Source of the DNA: Chara braunii
Lineage: Eukaryota > Streptophyta > Charophyceae > Charales > Characeae
Reading direction: 5' to 3'
DNA: 64,000 nt
NCBI GenBank assembly: GCA_003427395.1
Contig: BFEA01000189.1
Span: 111,666-175,665, forward strand
Shown: piece by piece, positions 10,250 through 21,996 of the stretch
Layout: every line of letters begins with the position of its first letter
Numbering within the stretch: the first letter of the stretch is position 1
Position numbers and translations under genes: made by a program
Notes under the pieces: generated by a model
Databases searched by the model: none
Seen by the model: the letters and a program-made list of their open reading frames with translations, nothing else
Told to the model about the DNA's origin: nothing

Positions 10250-13200
10250 AAGGCAAAGAAATCCTAACAGAAGAAGAACGAAGGTGGGAACAGAGTCTCT
10301 CGGCCCAGAATCAATCCAGCTCCCAATCCCAGGCCCAAACTCGTACCTCAGCTAAGGGAAATAAATCACCAGCACCGTCATGGGCACAAAGAGTGAGACC
10401 GGCACTTCAAGAGAAAACTCTGAATGTGCCACGACCCGCAGTGGACCCCCAAGGTGATCCAGCGGAAGAGCTAAAGATCCCCCTCAGGAATCTCTCTTTT
10501 GCCAGAGCATATTTCTCGACTCTGTTTCTGCTTCCATCAGAACAAAAAGTAATTGATCAAGGGGGTAGGAAAACGATGATGAAATCCTATCCTACGGACA
10601 AGTTGGTGCAGCGAGATGCAGTGTATACTAAACACGCGAGTAATTGGATTTTCTTCAACGACGACGCTTATAGATCAACAAACGACAAAATCAAATGGAT
10701 ATGTAAGAGACTTAAAATAATGAAAGGGAGTACAAACGCGGTTTCTGAATTCTTATTGATTCAACCAGTGTCACCCATAGTCTACACAGTTCTGTGTCTG
10801 TTTGAAAATGACAAAAAAATGATGAATGGCTGGAAGAAACTCACATGGGGGGATTCTCAAGTCAGGATCTACCCTTGGCTGCCGAAAAAGATCGGACCGG
10901 AAGAGAGGAGGGAACAACTCACGAGAGATCACTATTGGGTGGAACTTAGGCACATTCCCATTTAGGTGCAGGCAACTTTCGTTCATGATTTTGGGCAGCA
11001 ATTCAAGGTGGTAGATTTCATTGATCCCCTCCCTTCCCATGTCGCAAAGAGGGATGACTACCTCATGTTGGCCCTTGACCTACAGAAGAACCAACCATTT
11101 TCGTTGGATGATATCATTCTTTACAAATTGGGGGGATGGATCTACCAGATACATAGAATACACAAATTCAGACCCTGGTGTTTCAAATGCAAAGCATATG
11201 GCCACCAGAGCTCTGAGTTTGTGTGCCCTCTACACCCTCAACATGCCATTCCTTCGGAACAGAAACTCAAGAGAGATCTTCATCGCCCGCATCGTTGGAT
11301 CCCGGTAGTTCCGGGATATGAAGGCTGGGCCTATAGCGATGAAGTGAGCCCCAAGGGGACACCGATTGGATGGTATTGGGAAGGAAGAGGCGATCAATGC
11401 AAGACCCAACGCCCGCCGTTGGATTGGATCCCCCAGCAGCATAACCAGCAATACACACGGCAGACTCACCACAATAAACAAAAGGTCATGTCAGCAAAAA
11501 TAACCAGAATTCACAAACTCAGAATCAACTGGGTAGTTCAGGTAAAACAGTGAATCTCGAAGGTCTCACACAGCAGACAAGTGGCTCATGTGATTCGCAC
11601 TCAGAGTCAAATCAGACGAGTCACCGATTGGAACCCAATGTGTCATCCAATATTAAGCAAAATACAGGTCAGATGGGAGAGGTCTCTGGGTCTCACAAAG
11701 CTCCTTATAAGGGACCTGGTCCCTCCCCTGATGCATACTTACCCAAGAAGAACCAGCAGCCCAATCTATAATGGAAAGAAGTAAAGAAAAATAATAATAA
11801 TAAATCAGCAGGATTATCCAATCTGGGAAATCAGGCCCACCAACTGGAACAACATGATTAACAGGGCCCCCAGGATTTGCCCTCTCAACAAGTAGCCCAG
11901 ATCATCCAACAGGATCAGCAGGTCATTCAGCAGCCTCATTCCATGCCGGCTGACTCTCTCCTGATGCAAACAAATGCCATGGAATTGGACACCCTCAAAG
12001 ACATATTTGAAGACGATCTGATGGAGGTGGAAGCAGCACCGGTACCTGCCTCCCCCTTTGAGGTAACGGGAATGAAAACTGATTCTTCAGACTCGTTGGG
12101 AGATCTGCAGACCAGTTTACGGAAAATGTCGATGTGGGTCATAGCAAACCTCAAATTTAAGTATAACGCTATATTTGGAGTGGAGTGTAATTGAGGAAAA
12201 GCTCTCTCAATTGATGTGCGGTAGTGCCAGTCTCAAAACTGCACTCCAATATGGTCTCACCCCGGGTGTGGAATGGAATGACATGTGCAGTAGACTGCTG
12301 CACATTGTCACCCAGAGGTTGATGGCACAACTTACCTCGATTGTAGTTCAAAGTCCAGCAGACCCTTCTGTCCATCAATATAACATGCAGGCACCACACA
12401 TGCGGAGAACCAAAGCGCTTAGAAGGATCAAAGAACTGGCCAGAAGAAAAAGATCCTCAAAGGATAAACAACAGCTGCACAAAATCAAGAATGGAGAGGG
12501 AAGGAAGACTTCGAAAAAAAATTGTAACTACACAAAGATACTGCGACGACTCTCTCTCACACCCAAACCTAGAAAGCAAAGCATCAGGACTAAAGGGCAA
12601 AGAAGGCTAAAAAAAATGGTTCACAAAGGAAGCCAGAGCCCACTACTCGCTGAATTTCACCAAAGCAAGGAAAAATTCAGCCATTCATCACACCCGGATA
12701 ATACATGTCTCGGTCAAAAAGAATCACGAGAGATTCGATTACTATGGGATTCTCGTGATGTTTCAGTGATTGCTGCAGGCCCCCCGGTCCCTCAGACCAC
12801 TGTGGGTCTGAATCATGACATGGTCATTACTCCTTTTGAACAACAGGACGACATTACCTCTGTTCCTTCACAAGCAGTCATGGTTACCGAGACCACTCCC
12901 CTACTGGATTATAATAATACCATGGCCATCGTCCCTTACCAACAACAGGAGTGGAAGATTTCAACTTTTTCACAAGTTCATATGACAGCAGATCCTAGCT
13001 CATTAAAATCCCTTGAGCAGGTTGCAGATGGCCCGCTGGTATAGGATCAGGTCTCAATCACTCCACTCGTCCAACGACAGAGAGAGCAGGGAGCAGATAG
13101 CCCGTTGGCACAGGATCATGACTCAGTCGCCCCTATGGTTCATGGAAAGAGCTCGCCCAAACCAGAGAACGACATGGGAAAGGTAAAGAAAAAGGGGTGA

Positions 13201-13770
13201 GGGTGGTAGAAGTTATCTCCCCGATTACAGGGGAGAGTAAATTTCTCCAAATAAATGAAGAATCAGAAGAGGGAATGAGAAGGTAAAAAAAAAGGGGTGA
13301 GGGTGGTAGAAGTTATCTCCCCGATTACAGGGGAGAGGAAATTTCTCCAAGTAAATGAAGAATCAGAAGAGGGAATGAGACCAAAACCAACATCCTCTCT
13401 GATCGAGTGGGAGATAGACAATCCAGACAAAGGGTTGGAAGAGCAAGACATAGGAACACAGCAAAGCATGGTAGAAACAGAGAGTCAAAATGAGGAGATA
13501 GATCTCACTGAAAATATCCCTCAGTCACCAAGGAAGGAACAACCTACGCTACTTGGCGCTAATCCTCTTCCCTATCCACTCCCTAACCCGCGAGACTCTA
13601 TGAGCAAACGACAGAAGTTGAGGTCGAGACTGCAAAGGGGTGCAACATCGTCTCATCTTTCTAAACTGGGACCATCATATTTCCAGTTAGATATAAGGAA
13701 GGGCGTTGGGACGGGGGGCTTTCGGAAGCCAAAGACTGCCAATATGGAAAAATCACTATCCAAGGTATAA
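10250..13770 (+). pseudogene. LINE ORF1 main part, with zinc knuckle
   Basis: The frame from 10250 has a region resembling the DUF4283-type ORF1 core (WIFFNDDAY, VYTVLCLFE), then an in-frame TAG at 10963. It continues at 10966 with WCFKCKAYGHQSSEFVC (11176-11226), a C-x2-C-x4-H-x6-C knuckle, two residues longer than the canonical C-x2-C-x4-H-x4-C. ORF1 proteins bind the element RNA. Downstream the frame is broken several times (11551, 11771, 12194, 13044). A 104-bp tandem duplication sits at 13186-13380. The last piece (13297-13770) is acidic and Gln/Glu-rich. Confidence 0.7.
13186..13380. repeat. 104-bp tandem duplication in LINE ORF1
   Basis: Two adjacent near-identical copies beginning GGTAAAGAAAAAGGGGTGAG (13178) and GGTAAAAAAAAAGGGGTGAG (13282), each running through GAAGAATCAGAAGAGGGAAT. 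Confidence 0.9.
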
Positions 13771-14166
13771 ATCCTTCTTTCATCTCCCTCCCGGACACCA
13801 CAAGAAACAGAATTGGAATATCAAACATTAATCCACATCTCTCCAAATTTATTGCAGATCATTTCCCTCCAGGGGGGGAGTCAACATTAATACTTATCTC
13901 AGAGTCCGAAAAGATTGCAGATAGTGATGTCTATCTGAGATACAAGGCTCCGGATGCAGTCAGCCTGAGATGGATGGGGGGAGATTCTCTCAAGGATCTG
14001 CAAATCCTCAAGATTAAGGTTAGCCAATTCTGGTTAGAGGAGGATGTACTTTCTCTTCTGCTCAGACTTCTGAAGAAAGCATCCCTTCGAAGAGGGGGAA
14101 TCCTAGATACAGTGCCTTAGAAGAACTTGTAAGTGGTTGGGAAAATGAATGATGTGAACCTTATAG

Positions 14167-15090
14167 ATGTGCTTTATAACAAAGAAAAACTGGAAATTAC
14201 TGAAAAGGAATGCAGATTTGGACTTGAGGACCCTCAACGTCAATGGTCTCACCTCAGCCAAGAAGAACAAAAGGCAAACGATAATTGAACTCCTCAAAGG
14301 AGTGGGCGGTAGGAGATGGCCGGATGTGATTTGCATTCAGGAAACACATCTACTAGACACACCTCTACACAATTATAACCACAAGGAAATCTGACCCCAC
14401 GCAACATATAGATCGCACGCCCCCAGACCAGGCAGCGCAGGAGTTGCCACATGGATACCCCCGGAGTCCAAGGTAGAAGTGCTAAACTGGGAAGCGGATA
14501 AGCAGGAAGGCAGATGGATCTATATCCTCGCCAAGGTGGAGAATGAAGTTGTAAGTATACTCAATGTATATGGCTCAAACGAACCGACTGAACGCCAAGT
14601 CTTTTTTGAAGATATACTTCATCGGCTGCCAATTGGAATCCCGGTCATCATGGCAGAGGACTTCAATGCAACTCCGAACCGAAATTTGGACAGATGGATT
14701 ATCCTCTCCCCTTGTCCCGCATACATAGAAAAGGATGAGCAAATAATAGTCAATTTATGTCACTCATCCAACCTCTTTGACTCGTTCAGAAGGCTCAATC
14801 CAACAACCAAGTCTTTTTCGTGCTTCAGGAAAAACCAAGCAAACAAAAACACTAAATCCAGAATTGACCTTATATTAGTATCAGAGGAATTGCAAGGCGC
14901 TCTTCAGTTTGTTAATATCTTACCACGCAACTCTTTCCCTGGTCTGGACCACTCATTGGCATTAGCAGTTTTTTCTTTTCACAAGAAATCGGACCAAGGT
15001 AGGGGATATTACAAACTGAACACATCTCACCTCAAGGATCCTAATTTCACAAAATACCTTGAAGATGTATGGCAATTCTGGAGGGATTAA
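14167..15090 (+). pseudogene. LINE endonuclease domain (plus copy)
   Basis: Two frames split by a TGA near 14392. The first has LNVNGL and CIQETH (the Asn and catalytic Glu motifs). The second (14479-15090) has LNVYGSN, DFNATP, SRIDLILV and LDHSLAL. These are the ordered motifs of the EEP endonuclease that nicks target DNA in plant LINEs. The usual G before DFN is E here (AEDFNA). The internal stop makes it non-functional. Confidence 0.85.
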
Positions 15091-15277
15091 AGACTCTTAT
15101 TTAACAATGACATATAATGGTTCAATAACGGTCTGGTTTTTCTAGGCCGTAAATGTAATGAATATTTCAAAGTTCTGGCTAACCTACGACATCAACAAGA
15201 AATAAAATTACATAAAAAAAAATCAAGTCTTACAAGAAAAGGAAACTAATTCATTATCCCCAGAGGATTTAGAATCC

Positions 15278-17262
15278 TTGGTTGTGGAGATCAAAGAATT
15301 GGATGACCAACTTCTCAAGTTCAAAGAATCCAGATGGCAAGGTGTCAGGATTAGAGGAAAACTTAACAAACATCAGATGGAAGGAACCATGGACGCGAGA
15401 TTCTTCTCTATGGCCAGAGCGAGAGTAGGCAGAACTACAATCGAAGCATTGACAGATCCTTTCAACACAAACGCACCACTAATCACCTCCACAACAGCCA
15501 GCACCAGGATAGCCAAGGATTTCTATAACGATCTGTTCACCTCCCATAATACTGTCACCTCCAAACACCAGAGATTTACAGAGATAGATAATTTTTTTCT
15601 CCCACTGAAGAAGACTATCATGGAATTTCAAAAAGAAAAGCTAGAGTTGTCACTATATAAGGAAGAAATCTGGAACGCTTTAATTTTGATGGAGGAAGAA
15701 AAAACACGAGGAATAGATGGTCTTCCCTATGAATTTTGGGAATCTATGTGGGGATTACCTTTCTCAAGATCTTATGGATTTTTATCAAGCGGTTTGGATG
15801 ACCGGGGGCATGCGTGAGATTGTAAGTCAAGGGGTCCTAACTCTATTATATAAAAAAGGAGACAAATCTAATATTGGAAATTATAAACTTATCACCCTAC
15901 TCACGGTCGTGTATAAGCTTGTATCCAAAACACTAGCAGATAGAATGATAAATGTCATAGCAGACATTATTCACCCGACACAAACAGGGTTTATTACAGG
16001 ACGTAATATCCAAAATAATATCCTTCTTATAAACGAACTTTTAAGAATCACACGTCAGTCCAAACACAATGCAACCTTCATCTTTATTGATTTTGAGAAA
16101 GCATATGACCATGTGGATTGTGTTTTTTTTACAAATGCCTTGAAAAAATGAACTTTGATCCCAATTGCAGGAGATGGATAGAAATCCTACTCAAAAAAGC
16201 ATTTACTAGAATCACTATAAATGACAATGTCGCCCCCCCATTTAACTTACATAGATCGGTCAGACAAGGTGATCCTCTGACTCCCTTTCTGTTCATCATA
16301 ATTATGGAAGCCCTAGCTGTCAATCTCAGTAAACACGAGGACATAAAGAGAATACAGATCTCATTTATTCCAGAAGAAGCAATTTCTATCTGTTCCCTGT
16401 TTCAGATGACCTCTCATTAATGGTGGATGCAACCATAGAGAATATGGAAGCAATTAAAGCACTGTTAAACAAATTTAGTGAATTATCTGACATGAAGGTC
16501 AATTGGGGAGATAAAACCATGGGATGGTGGATTCATCATCAAGGGGTTAGACCACCAGAAACCCCTCTTATTAAATGGATCCCTAAAGAAATATCAATCA
16601 GAATCATTGACATCTCTCTATCAACAGAAGAAAAACCAACGACTAACGATGAAAGTATTATGCAAAGTGCCTATTCCAAATTTGAACTATGGAAAAACAA
16701 ACCTACTTTTATTATGGGTCGCTCTCTAGTGATCAACAACGTAATCCTGGCCTCAACCTGGTACAAATCGACAATATGGGCATTGATCGATCCCTCCACT
16801 CAAACTATGGTTCTATCCATGCAATGGATTAAGAGACATTTTTTTAATCCACAGATACATTGGAGTATCATGGCATGGGAGCAAATAAGAAGATTAGCAC
16901 CCCCCACTGGGAATGCGGTAGATCCAGCAATGTGGCTAGAAAACCGGGCATGGTCAATCCCAAGGAGCACACAAAGAAACCATACCGCCCAAGAACTTAC
17001 GGATAAGGAAGCGGCAAAACAGGACATCAGTAAAAACCCCTTCTGGATAAAAATCCTCAAGGTCTGGAGAAAAATTCCCTTGCCTGATAAGCAACCCCTC
17101 ATCAGGTGGGAAGAGATTATTCGACAACCAATTTTCAACAATGAATGGATCAGGGACTCCCAAGGCTATACTATACACTACATAGAGAACCCATGGAAAA
17201 GTTGGATAAAAAAATGTATAATAAGAATCAAAGACATTTGGGACGAAACAACTAGAGACTAG
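15278..17262 (+). pseudogene. LINE reverse transcriptase (plus copy), frameshifted
   Basis: Spread over frames 15278-15817, 15717-16151, 16118-16420 and 16420-17262. Visible blocks are GLPYEFWESMW, LLYKKGD, FIDFEKAYDHVD, RSVRQGDPLTPFLFI and LMVDA. The catalytic FADD box is destroyed by a one-base loss near 16405 (reads FQMTSH). At least three frameshifts occur. The last frame continues to IIRIKDIWDETTRD, matching the minus LINE C-terminal region. Confidence 0.85.
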
Positions 17263-17526
17263 GGTCTCCATGAAATTCTGCACGCTAGGCTTAAATATTG
17301 TCATCACGTGAATGAAAATCTAAACAGGATTGTTGACTTAATCCCTCTAGACTGGATTCGGATCCTCAAAAAAGGAAAGTCGTTGCAGGAAAGCAACTAG
17401 GTGGGTATAAGGAACAAACCTCATGCAGTGGGAAACATCCTTATCCCCCCCGCCTAGGATTCATTAGCGCTCATATGTATATTTCTCTTAAAGGAGGATA
17501 ATTCAGTAACCCATCTCCCTGAAAAA

Positions 17527-18392
17527 ATGACAGAATGGATTCCAAAAGACCAAATTTTCAGAATCAGGGTACTTCAAAAAGATTTCTCATCATGGTTGGT
17601 CTTTAGATCAGCGTTCGACATCTCGGATCTCCCATTAGACCCAACAGGCTGGACATGGAATGCAAACAACAAGAAAGGGAAAAATCTCACTCGATCTTTG
17701 CACTCCCTATCAGTCAAATCGACCTATCGGATGTTCAGACCTGCAATTAACCTCAAAGATAGAGTTGTAACGAGATGGATGCAGCAGTTAAATCTAAGTA
17801 AGGAAGACCTGAGACTGCTTTGCTGGTTCAAAGAGGTAAAATCAAAGCCATCCAAAATTGCCTCGTTGCAGTGGCAAATAGAACATCGTTGCCTCCCCAC
17901 TAACGATTGGTTGATCAGCAGGTCCTCTCTGGAAAAGAAGAGGTTGACAGAACCTTGGTGTAAACTTTGTAAATCAGTCTTCCCTAGTAGGAAGATCCTA
18001 GAGACTATAGAACATATTTTTCTAGCATGCCCAGGCTCCATTTGGTTATGGAGATGGTGGGACCGCATTTGGGGACAGATGGAAACATCTCAACCTTGGC
18101 CCTGGGGCTGGAAAGTAATTCGGCTAGAAGTCTAGTCCCCATATCAAATGGACAATTTTACTCAGAACCTATTCACACTGAGAAAAAGAGCAATTCTCTG
18201 GGCAATCTGGCAAAGAAGATGCACCAGCGAATGGGAAAGGGTAGACTTGATGACCCATAATTTACTGACAACATCAAACATCAAGTGCAAAACGACATCC
18301 TGGTGCAGTGGGAAAAGCTAAAAGACAAATTACAACACAACTCCTCAAAAGCAGACATCCTTAAAGCAATCAAATTTTTCAGCAGTGAATAG
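17527..18392 (+). pseudogene. LINE C-terminal zf-RVT domain
   Basis: The protein has W-QIEHRCLPTNDWL, CKLCKSV (C-x2-C) and IEHIFLACPGS (H-x4-C). This is the zinc-binding region found at the C-terminus of plant LINE RTs. A stop at 18133 ends the first frame; another frame carries on to a stop at 18390-18392 (ending FFSSE). The inserted minus LINE lacks this region altogether. Confidence 0.8.
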
Positions 18393-18757
18393 CTCGGGGG
18401 AGACAACGGGGAAAAGATTGGAAGGATGGAATGGAAAGGCGAGACATGAGACGAGGGGCAAAAATTACATAGGAATTACAAACTGTTATTCAATAATTGG
18501 TCTGAGGTAGATCCCTCCATTCCCCTTCGTTCTATGTAAGACTTCCCAAACCCCTTCCCCCCATCCCCCAATGTTGTTGTCCCATTGTCATGGCATGGCC
18601 TGGAGGCCTATGAAGAATCAGATTCTTGAAGGAGCACTTTGCAAGTAAGAGTTAGGCACTGTACTGAGCTAGGATTAAAAGAATTCTCATTTGTCGCCCT
18701 ACTCTGGGTGAAGAGGTTCAAGCCTGAACTATGTCGGCATTATCATAATTTTTATTA
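18393..18757. other. probable 3' untranslated region of the plus LINE
   Basis: Noncoding sequence after the LINE stop with no homopolymer tail of its own; it runs directly into an S1 element at 18762. Assignment to the LINE is by position only. Confidence 0.4.
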
Positions 18758-18761
18758 TGAA

Positions 18762-18890
18762 ATGGGACGTTGGACCCGTTTTCCAGCAGGTGCAGCTCCC
18801 CACCAATAGATGGAGCGACCAAAGGAAATCATAGTAGGGAGGGATGCTCTTATCACCCTACCTNAAAAAAAAAAAAAAAAAAAAAAAAAA
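18762..18890 (+). mobile_element. S1 short retroelement, copy f (plus strand)
   Basis: Starts TGGGACGTTGGACCCG, has the core GCTCCCCACCAATAGATGG, the subdomain GCTCTTATCACC and a poly(A) of about 26 at 18864-18890 (one ambiguous base precedes it). This is the clearest full copy: about 100 bases plus tail. Confidence 0.75.
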
Positions 18891-18897
18891 GTGTCAT

Positions 18898-18985
18898 TTG
18901 TTTTTTTTTTTCCCTTCTGAAAAACTCTGTTTTGTTGGTTGGGAGCTTCACCTGCTTGAAACCAGGTTCAGCCTGCCCCCATATC
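18898..18985 (-). mobile_element. S1 short retroelement, copy g (diverged, minus strand)
   Basis: T run at 18900-18912, then a diverged core (TTGGTTGGGAGCTTCACCTG, GAAACCAGGTTCAGCCTG). It lies tail to tail with the copy just upstream. Confidence 0.5.
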
Positions 18986-19243
18986 AGAGTGTGTCTAGGA
19001 GGCAGGCTGCCATGTCGGGGCCTATTTTGAAATGACTTCATCTCAGCTAAGGCTTGAGTTTCCAATAGGGGAAAAAAAAAAAAAAAAAACACTAAATGCA
19101 GTTTTGTCGCGACGACAGTTCTGAACTCAGGCCCTCTGCACACCACTGCCCGCCCCAGTAGTTATGACATCCACGCTTATAAGAAATTGCCATATCTCGC
19201 TTATCGCCTTTTCGAACTTGGCCCGTGACTGACCCGCCAATAT

Positions 19244-21359
19244 GGGGCTCGTTAGACACTCCTTGGGGCGTCCTCGGAGCTGAAGGGAGTTTCCTTGGGG
19301 GGTTTCAAGGAAATTCCCGCCGTCGTTCCACCTATCCTTGGGGTGATCTCCCGAGGACGATTCCTTTCGGTCGCCGGCGACCATTTTCATAATATTATAG
19401 TCACCCGCGGAAGGGGCAATGCCTTGGTCCATTGGGTGATGTCTGTCTTGCTACGGTGTGCTCCAGTTGCCGAAGGCGGGAAATTTTTAAAGGCACTGGC
19501 GACTGGAAAAAAAAAAACCTTAAAAAGCAATGGACCTCCCCGTTCGAAAATCAAATTTCAAATTGGGTGCTGGACATCACAACGGCGACGCGGGGCAGGT
19601 GGCATCCATATCTGCGACAGTGGAAACGGGCATTTGCAGCGGCGCAGTGGAGTCCTCATACGTCGTCACGAATTTATGAGCGCCCCGTGAAGGTCCATCG
19701 CCATCGCCTTTGCATGCCGCCGCGCCTATGTTTGAGTCGAGCACACGCCGGGAACGTTGTCGGGGAGTTGGTGTTGAGGTTACTGTGGTTGTGGTGAGTT
19801 GGTAGGCTGTTGTATTTTCGTGGTTCATGAGCATTGCAACACACGTGCCGATGGAGGGCGGCAGCGATGCCGGACGTGCGAAGTTGACGACGATCGAGAA
19901 GACGACTGTGGCGGCGGGCGTGACGACCGTGCTCTTTCGTTGTCAGCAGGAGAGGGCATTGGGCAGAATGAGAGCGCACATCCGCGCGCAGAGGAGGAAG
20001 ATGCTTCATCAAGTCTTGGTCGAAGGGCTGGATACCGTGGCCATCACCGAGGCTGCAGTTCAGGTTTGTTGCGCCATGGGTTGCAATGTTCTTCCACGAG
20101 TGACGCCGAGGTGGTGGATGAAAAGGAGGACTGGGGGGGCGTGGGAGGATCTCCGGCAATGCGATGATGCGATGGAGGAGTACTTCTGGGAGAAGCTGTG
20201 TATGTAGCCACATGTCTTTCGGGCGATAGCGATTGCATCCAGTGTGGACGAACGCCCGCGGGATGCGCTGCCGATGTCGATGCCGACTGCAGTCGGTGGC
20301 GATCCCTCGTCTTCTCTGTTGGAGGCCTTCGATAGAGGTCGGCAATCAACGATAGAGGAAGCACACGTGGAACGGGAGGACCACGACAAGCGAAATTGTG
20401 ACTAGGAGCAGCAGTGACAACCTTCAATAGAGGTCAGACATCAAAAACACGTACGACAGGGCCGTAATTCTACGATGACAGTGAAGGTCCACCGAACAGC
20501 GATGATGAAGGGAGCAGACGGTAGAGGACAACATATAACACACGCACTCTAACGGGTCGTACGCCCTTGCACTGCGAGCCGGGCTGTGGCCTGTGCGGTG
20601 GCTTCTGGAGTGGTCCATTGAAAACCTGCTCTTCGGCTGCCGCCCGTCCATGTTGACGTCCTTCTTCGCCTCTTACGTGTACGTCCAGGCACCCTGCTGA
20701 GGATGCAGACATGGAAGAAGATGACAAGGACAAGCAAAAGGATAACCAGGAGCAGCAGCGGCAGCCTTCGAAAGGCGTCAGCCATGAAAGGCAAGTGGGG
20801 AAGGGCAGTAGCTAGACGACGACGCTACACCTCCAACAAATGCCGATGAAGAGGGCTGCAAACGGCAAACCGTAGCATGGACAAACACCTTGTAACGCTT
20901 TTCGTCGTGGAATACAGTGGGCAATCGGAGCAAGGGGGGTCGGCTGAAGTATTCAAATTTGCCGACTGTTCGGCCCCTTTCCGTTTCGCGGCATGCACTG
21001 CGAGGGAGAACACTGGTCAACGACGTCCACGGGGGTCGGCCGGCCACCAACGGTTACCGTTGGCGTAAGGTTCCTGGAAGCCGAACGTTGAAGACCCAAG
21101 ATGTCTGTGCGCTGCCCGGTAGGAACTCCAATGGACCAGCGGATGAAAATTTCTTGCCGACGACGGGTGCCCTCACGGCTCCGATTATCGCGGATCCTTG
21201 ACCTCCAAGGACCCTTGGGGAACGCCACCAAATGGCTGTAGCCCGAGGACGCCCCAAGGAAATGTTTTCACATTCTTTTTTTGTTTTCATCCCCAAGGAT
21301 AGGTGGAACGAAATTTTCCTCGGGGGGCTTACGCGCCCAAGGAGTGTCTAACGAGCCCC
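19244..21359. mobile_element. PIF/Harbinger-like DNA transposon, decayed
   Basis: Ends are inverted repeats: GGGGCTCGTTAGACACTCCT plus TGGG at 19244 and its complement ending at 21359 (24 matching bases, then partial matches such as CGTTCCACCTATCCTTGGGG in both subterminal regions). Flanking bases are TAT on both sides (19241-19243 and 21360-21362), a 3-bp target duplication as in PIF/Harbinger. The interior of 2.1 kb is GC-rich and holds a transposase-like N-terminal fragment (19827-20207) but no visible DDE catalytic domain. Confidence 0.7.
19827..20207 (+). pseudogene. PIF/Harbinger (HARBI1/ALP1-like) transposase, N-terminal fragment
   Basis: Frame ending in PRWWMKRRTGGAWEDLRQCD followed by DAMEEYFWEKLCM and a stop. 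The block RWWxKRRTGGxWEDL-CDDA--EYF is what I remember from the N-terminus of HARBI1-like proteins in plants. The expected continuation (SPRVF...) is weakly visible after the stop, and the DDE nuclease domain is absent. The overlapping 223-residue minus-strand frame is judged a shadow. The location inside matching inverted ends supports the call. Confidence 0.5.
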
Positions 21360-21362
21360 TAT

Positions 21363-21837
21363 GTGTTTTTTTTGCCTATTTGGAACTCATTTTCGTTTGA
21401 GCCGTAGTTGGCTCTTTTCCAAATGAAAGACCCAATGAAAACTACACGGATGAACGCCGGGCTTTTTCCTTAGAACCTGGGTGAAGACTGGCATCCTTGT
21501 TACGCAGCTCGCCCCTAGAAGGCTATCATCCACACAACAAGACTCTTTACTTCTCAAAAATGGCCAGCCCCCTCATTGCAAGCCTTAGAAAGGGAGATAT
21601 CTCAGCAGGACTTAAACCACCAGTACTTGGCCCAGCTATCGGCCGCGAAGAAAAAAAAGGAGTAGAAACGTTTCTAGTCGGATGAATTTGGGCGCTCCTG
21701 TAGTAACCCGTACGTTTCCTAAAATCGTGGCGTGTTAACGGGCACGAGTCTAGGAAGTACTGGTGGTTTAACGAGTCTACAATGGGTTCAGGGCAATCAA
21801 TGCTGGCAGTGAACCTATGTTCTCAGATGCTCATTTG
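21363..21837. other. no gene seen; dispersed repeat
   Basis: Holds the second copy (about 21470-21650) of the dispersed repeat at 4391-4560. No recognisable coding sequence. Confidence 0.4.
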
Positions 21838-21996
21838 TGCAATGGGACGCTGGAGTCTGGACACATTTTCCAGCAGGTGCTACTCCCCACCAATAGACTG
21901 GAGCCACCTGTCAGTCCGCTAGGAGGGGGTGCTCTTATCACCTCTCCTAGCGGAGGGACTGGTTTATTGCCAAAAAAAAAAGAAAAAAAAAAAAAC
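21838..21996 (+). mobile_element. S1 short retroelement, copy h (plus strand)
   Basis: Starts TGGGACGCTGG, has the core GCTACTCCCCACCAATAGAC, the subdomain GCTCTTATCACC, and an A-rich tail at 21971-21996. Inside, CGCTAGGAGGGG and CCTCTCCTAGCG form an inverted pair. Confidence 0.7.

Larger units (their letters stand above)
6577..18392 (+). mobile_element. decayed plus-strand LINE (L1/RTE-like plant LINE)
   Basis: Order on the plus strand is ORF1 with a CCHC-like zinc knuckle, an EEP-type endonuclease, a reverse transcriptase and a C-terminal zf-RVT domain. This is the usual plan of plant LINEs that move by target-primed reverse transcription. Stops and frameshifts break all parts, so it is dead. 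Another LINE is inserted in ORF1 (6943-10249). Tandem repeats at 5717-6055 may be its 5' end, and the 3' untranslated part may run to about 18760, where an S1 element begins. Its base composition is more AT-rich than the inserted LINE. Confidence 0.85.

Noticed and set aside
19674-20345. 223-residue minus-strand frame
   Set aside because: Overlaps the plus-strand transposase-like frame, His/Arg/Pro-rich with no domain; a GC-rich shadow.
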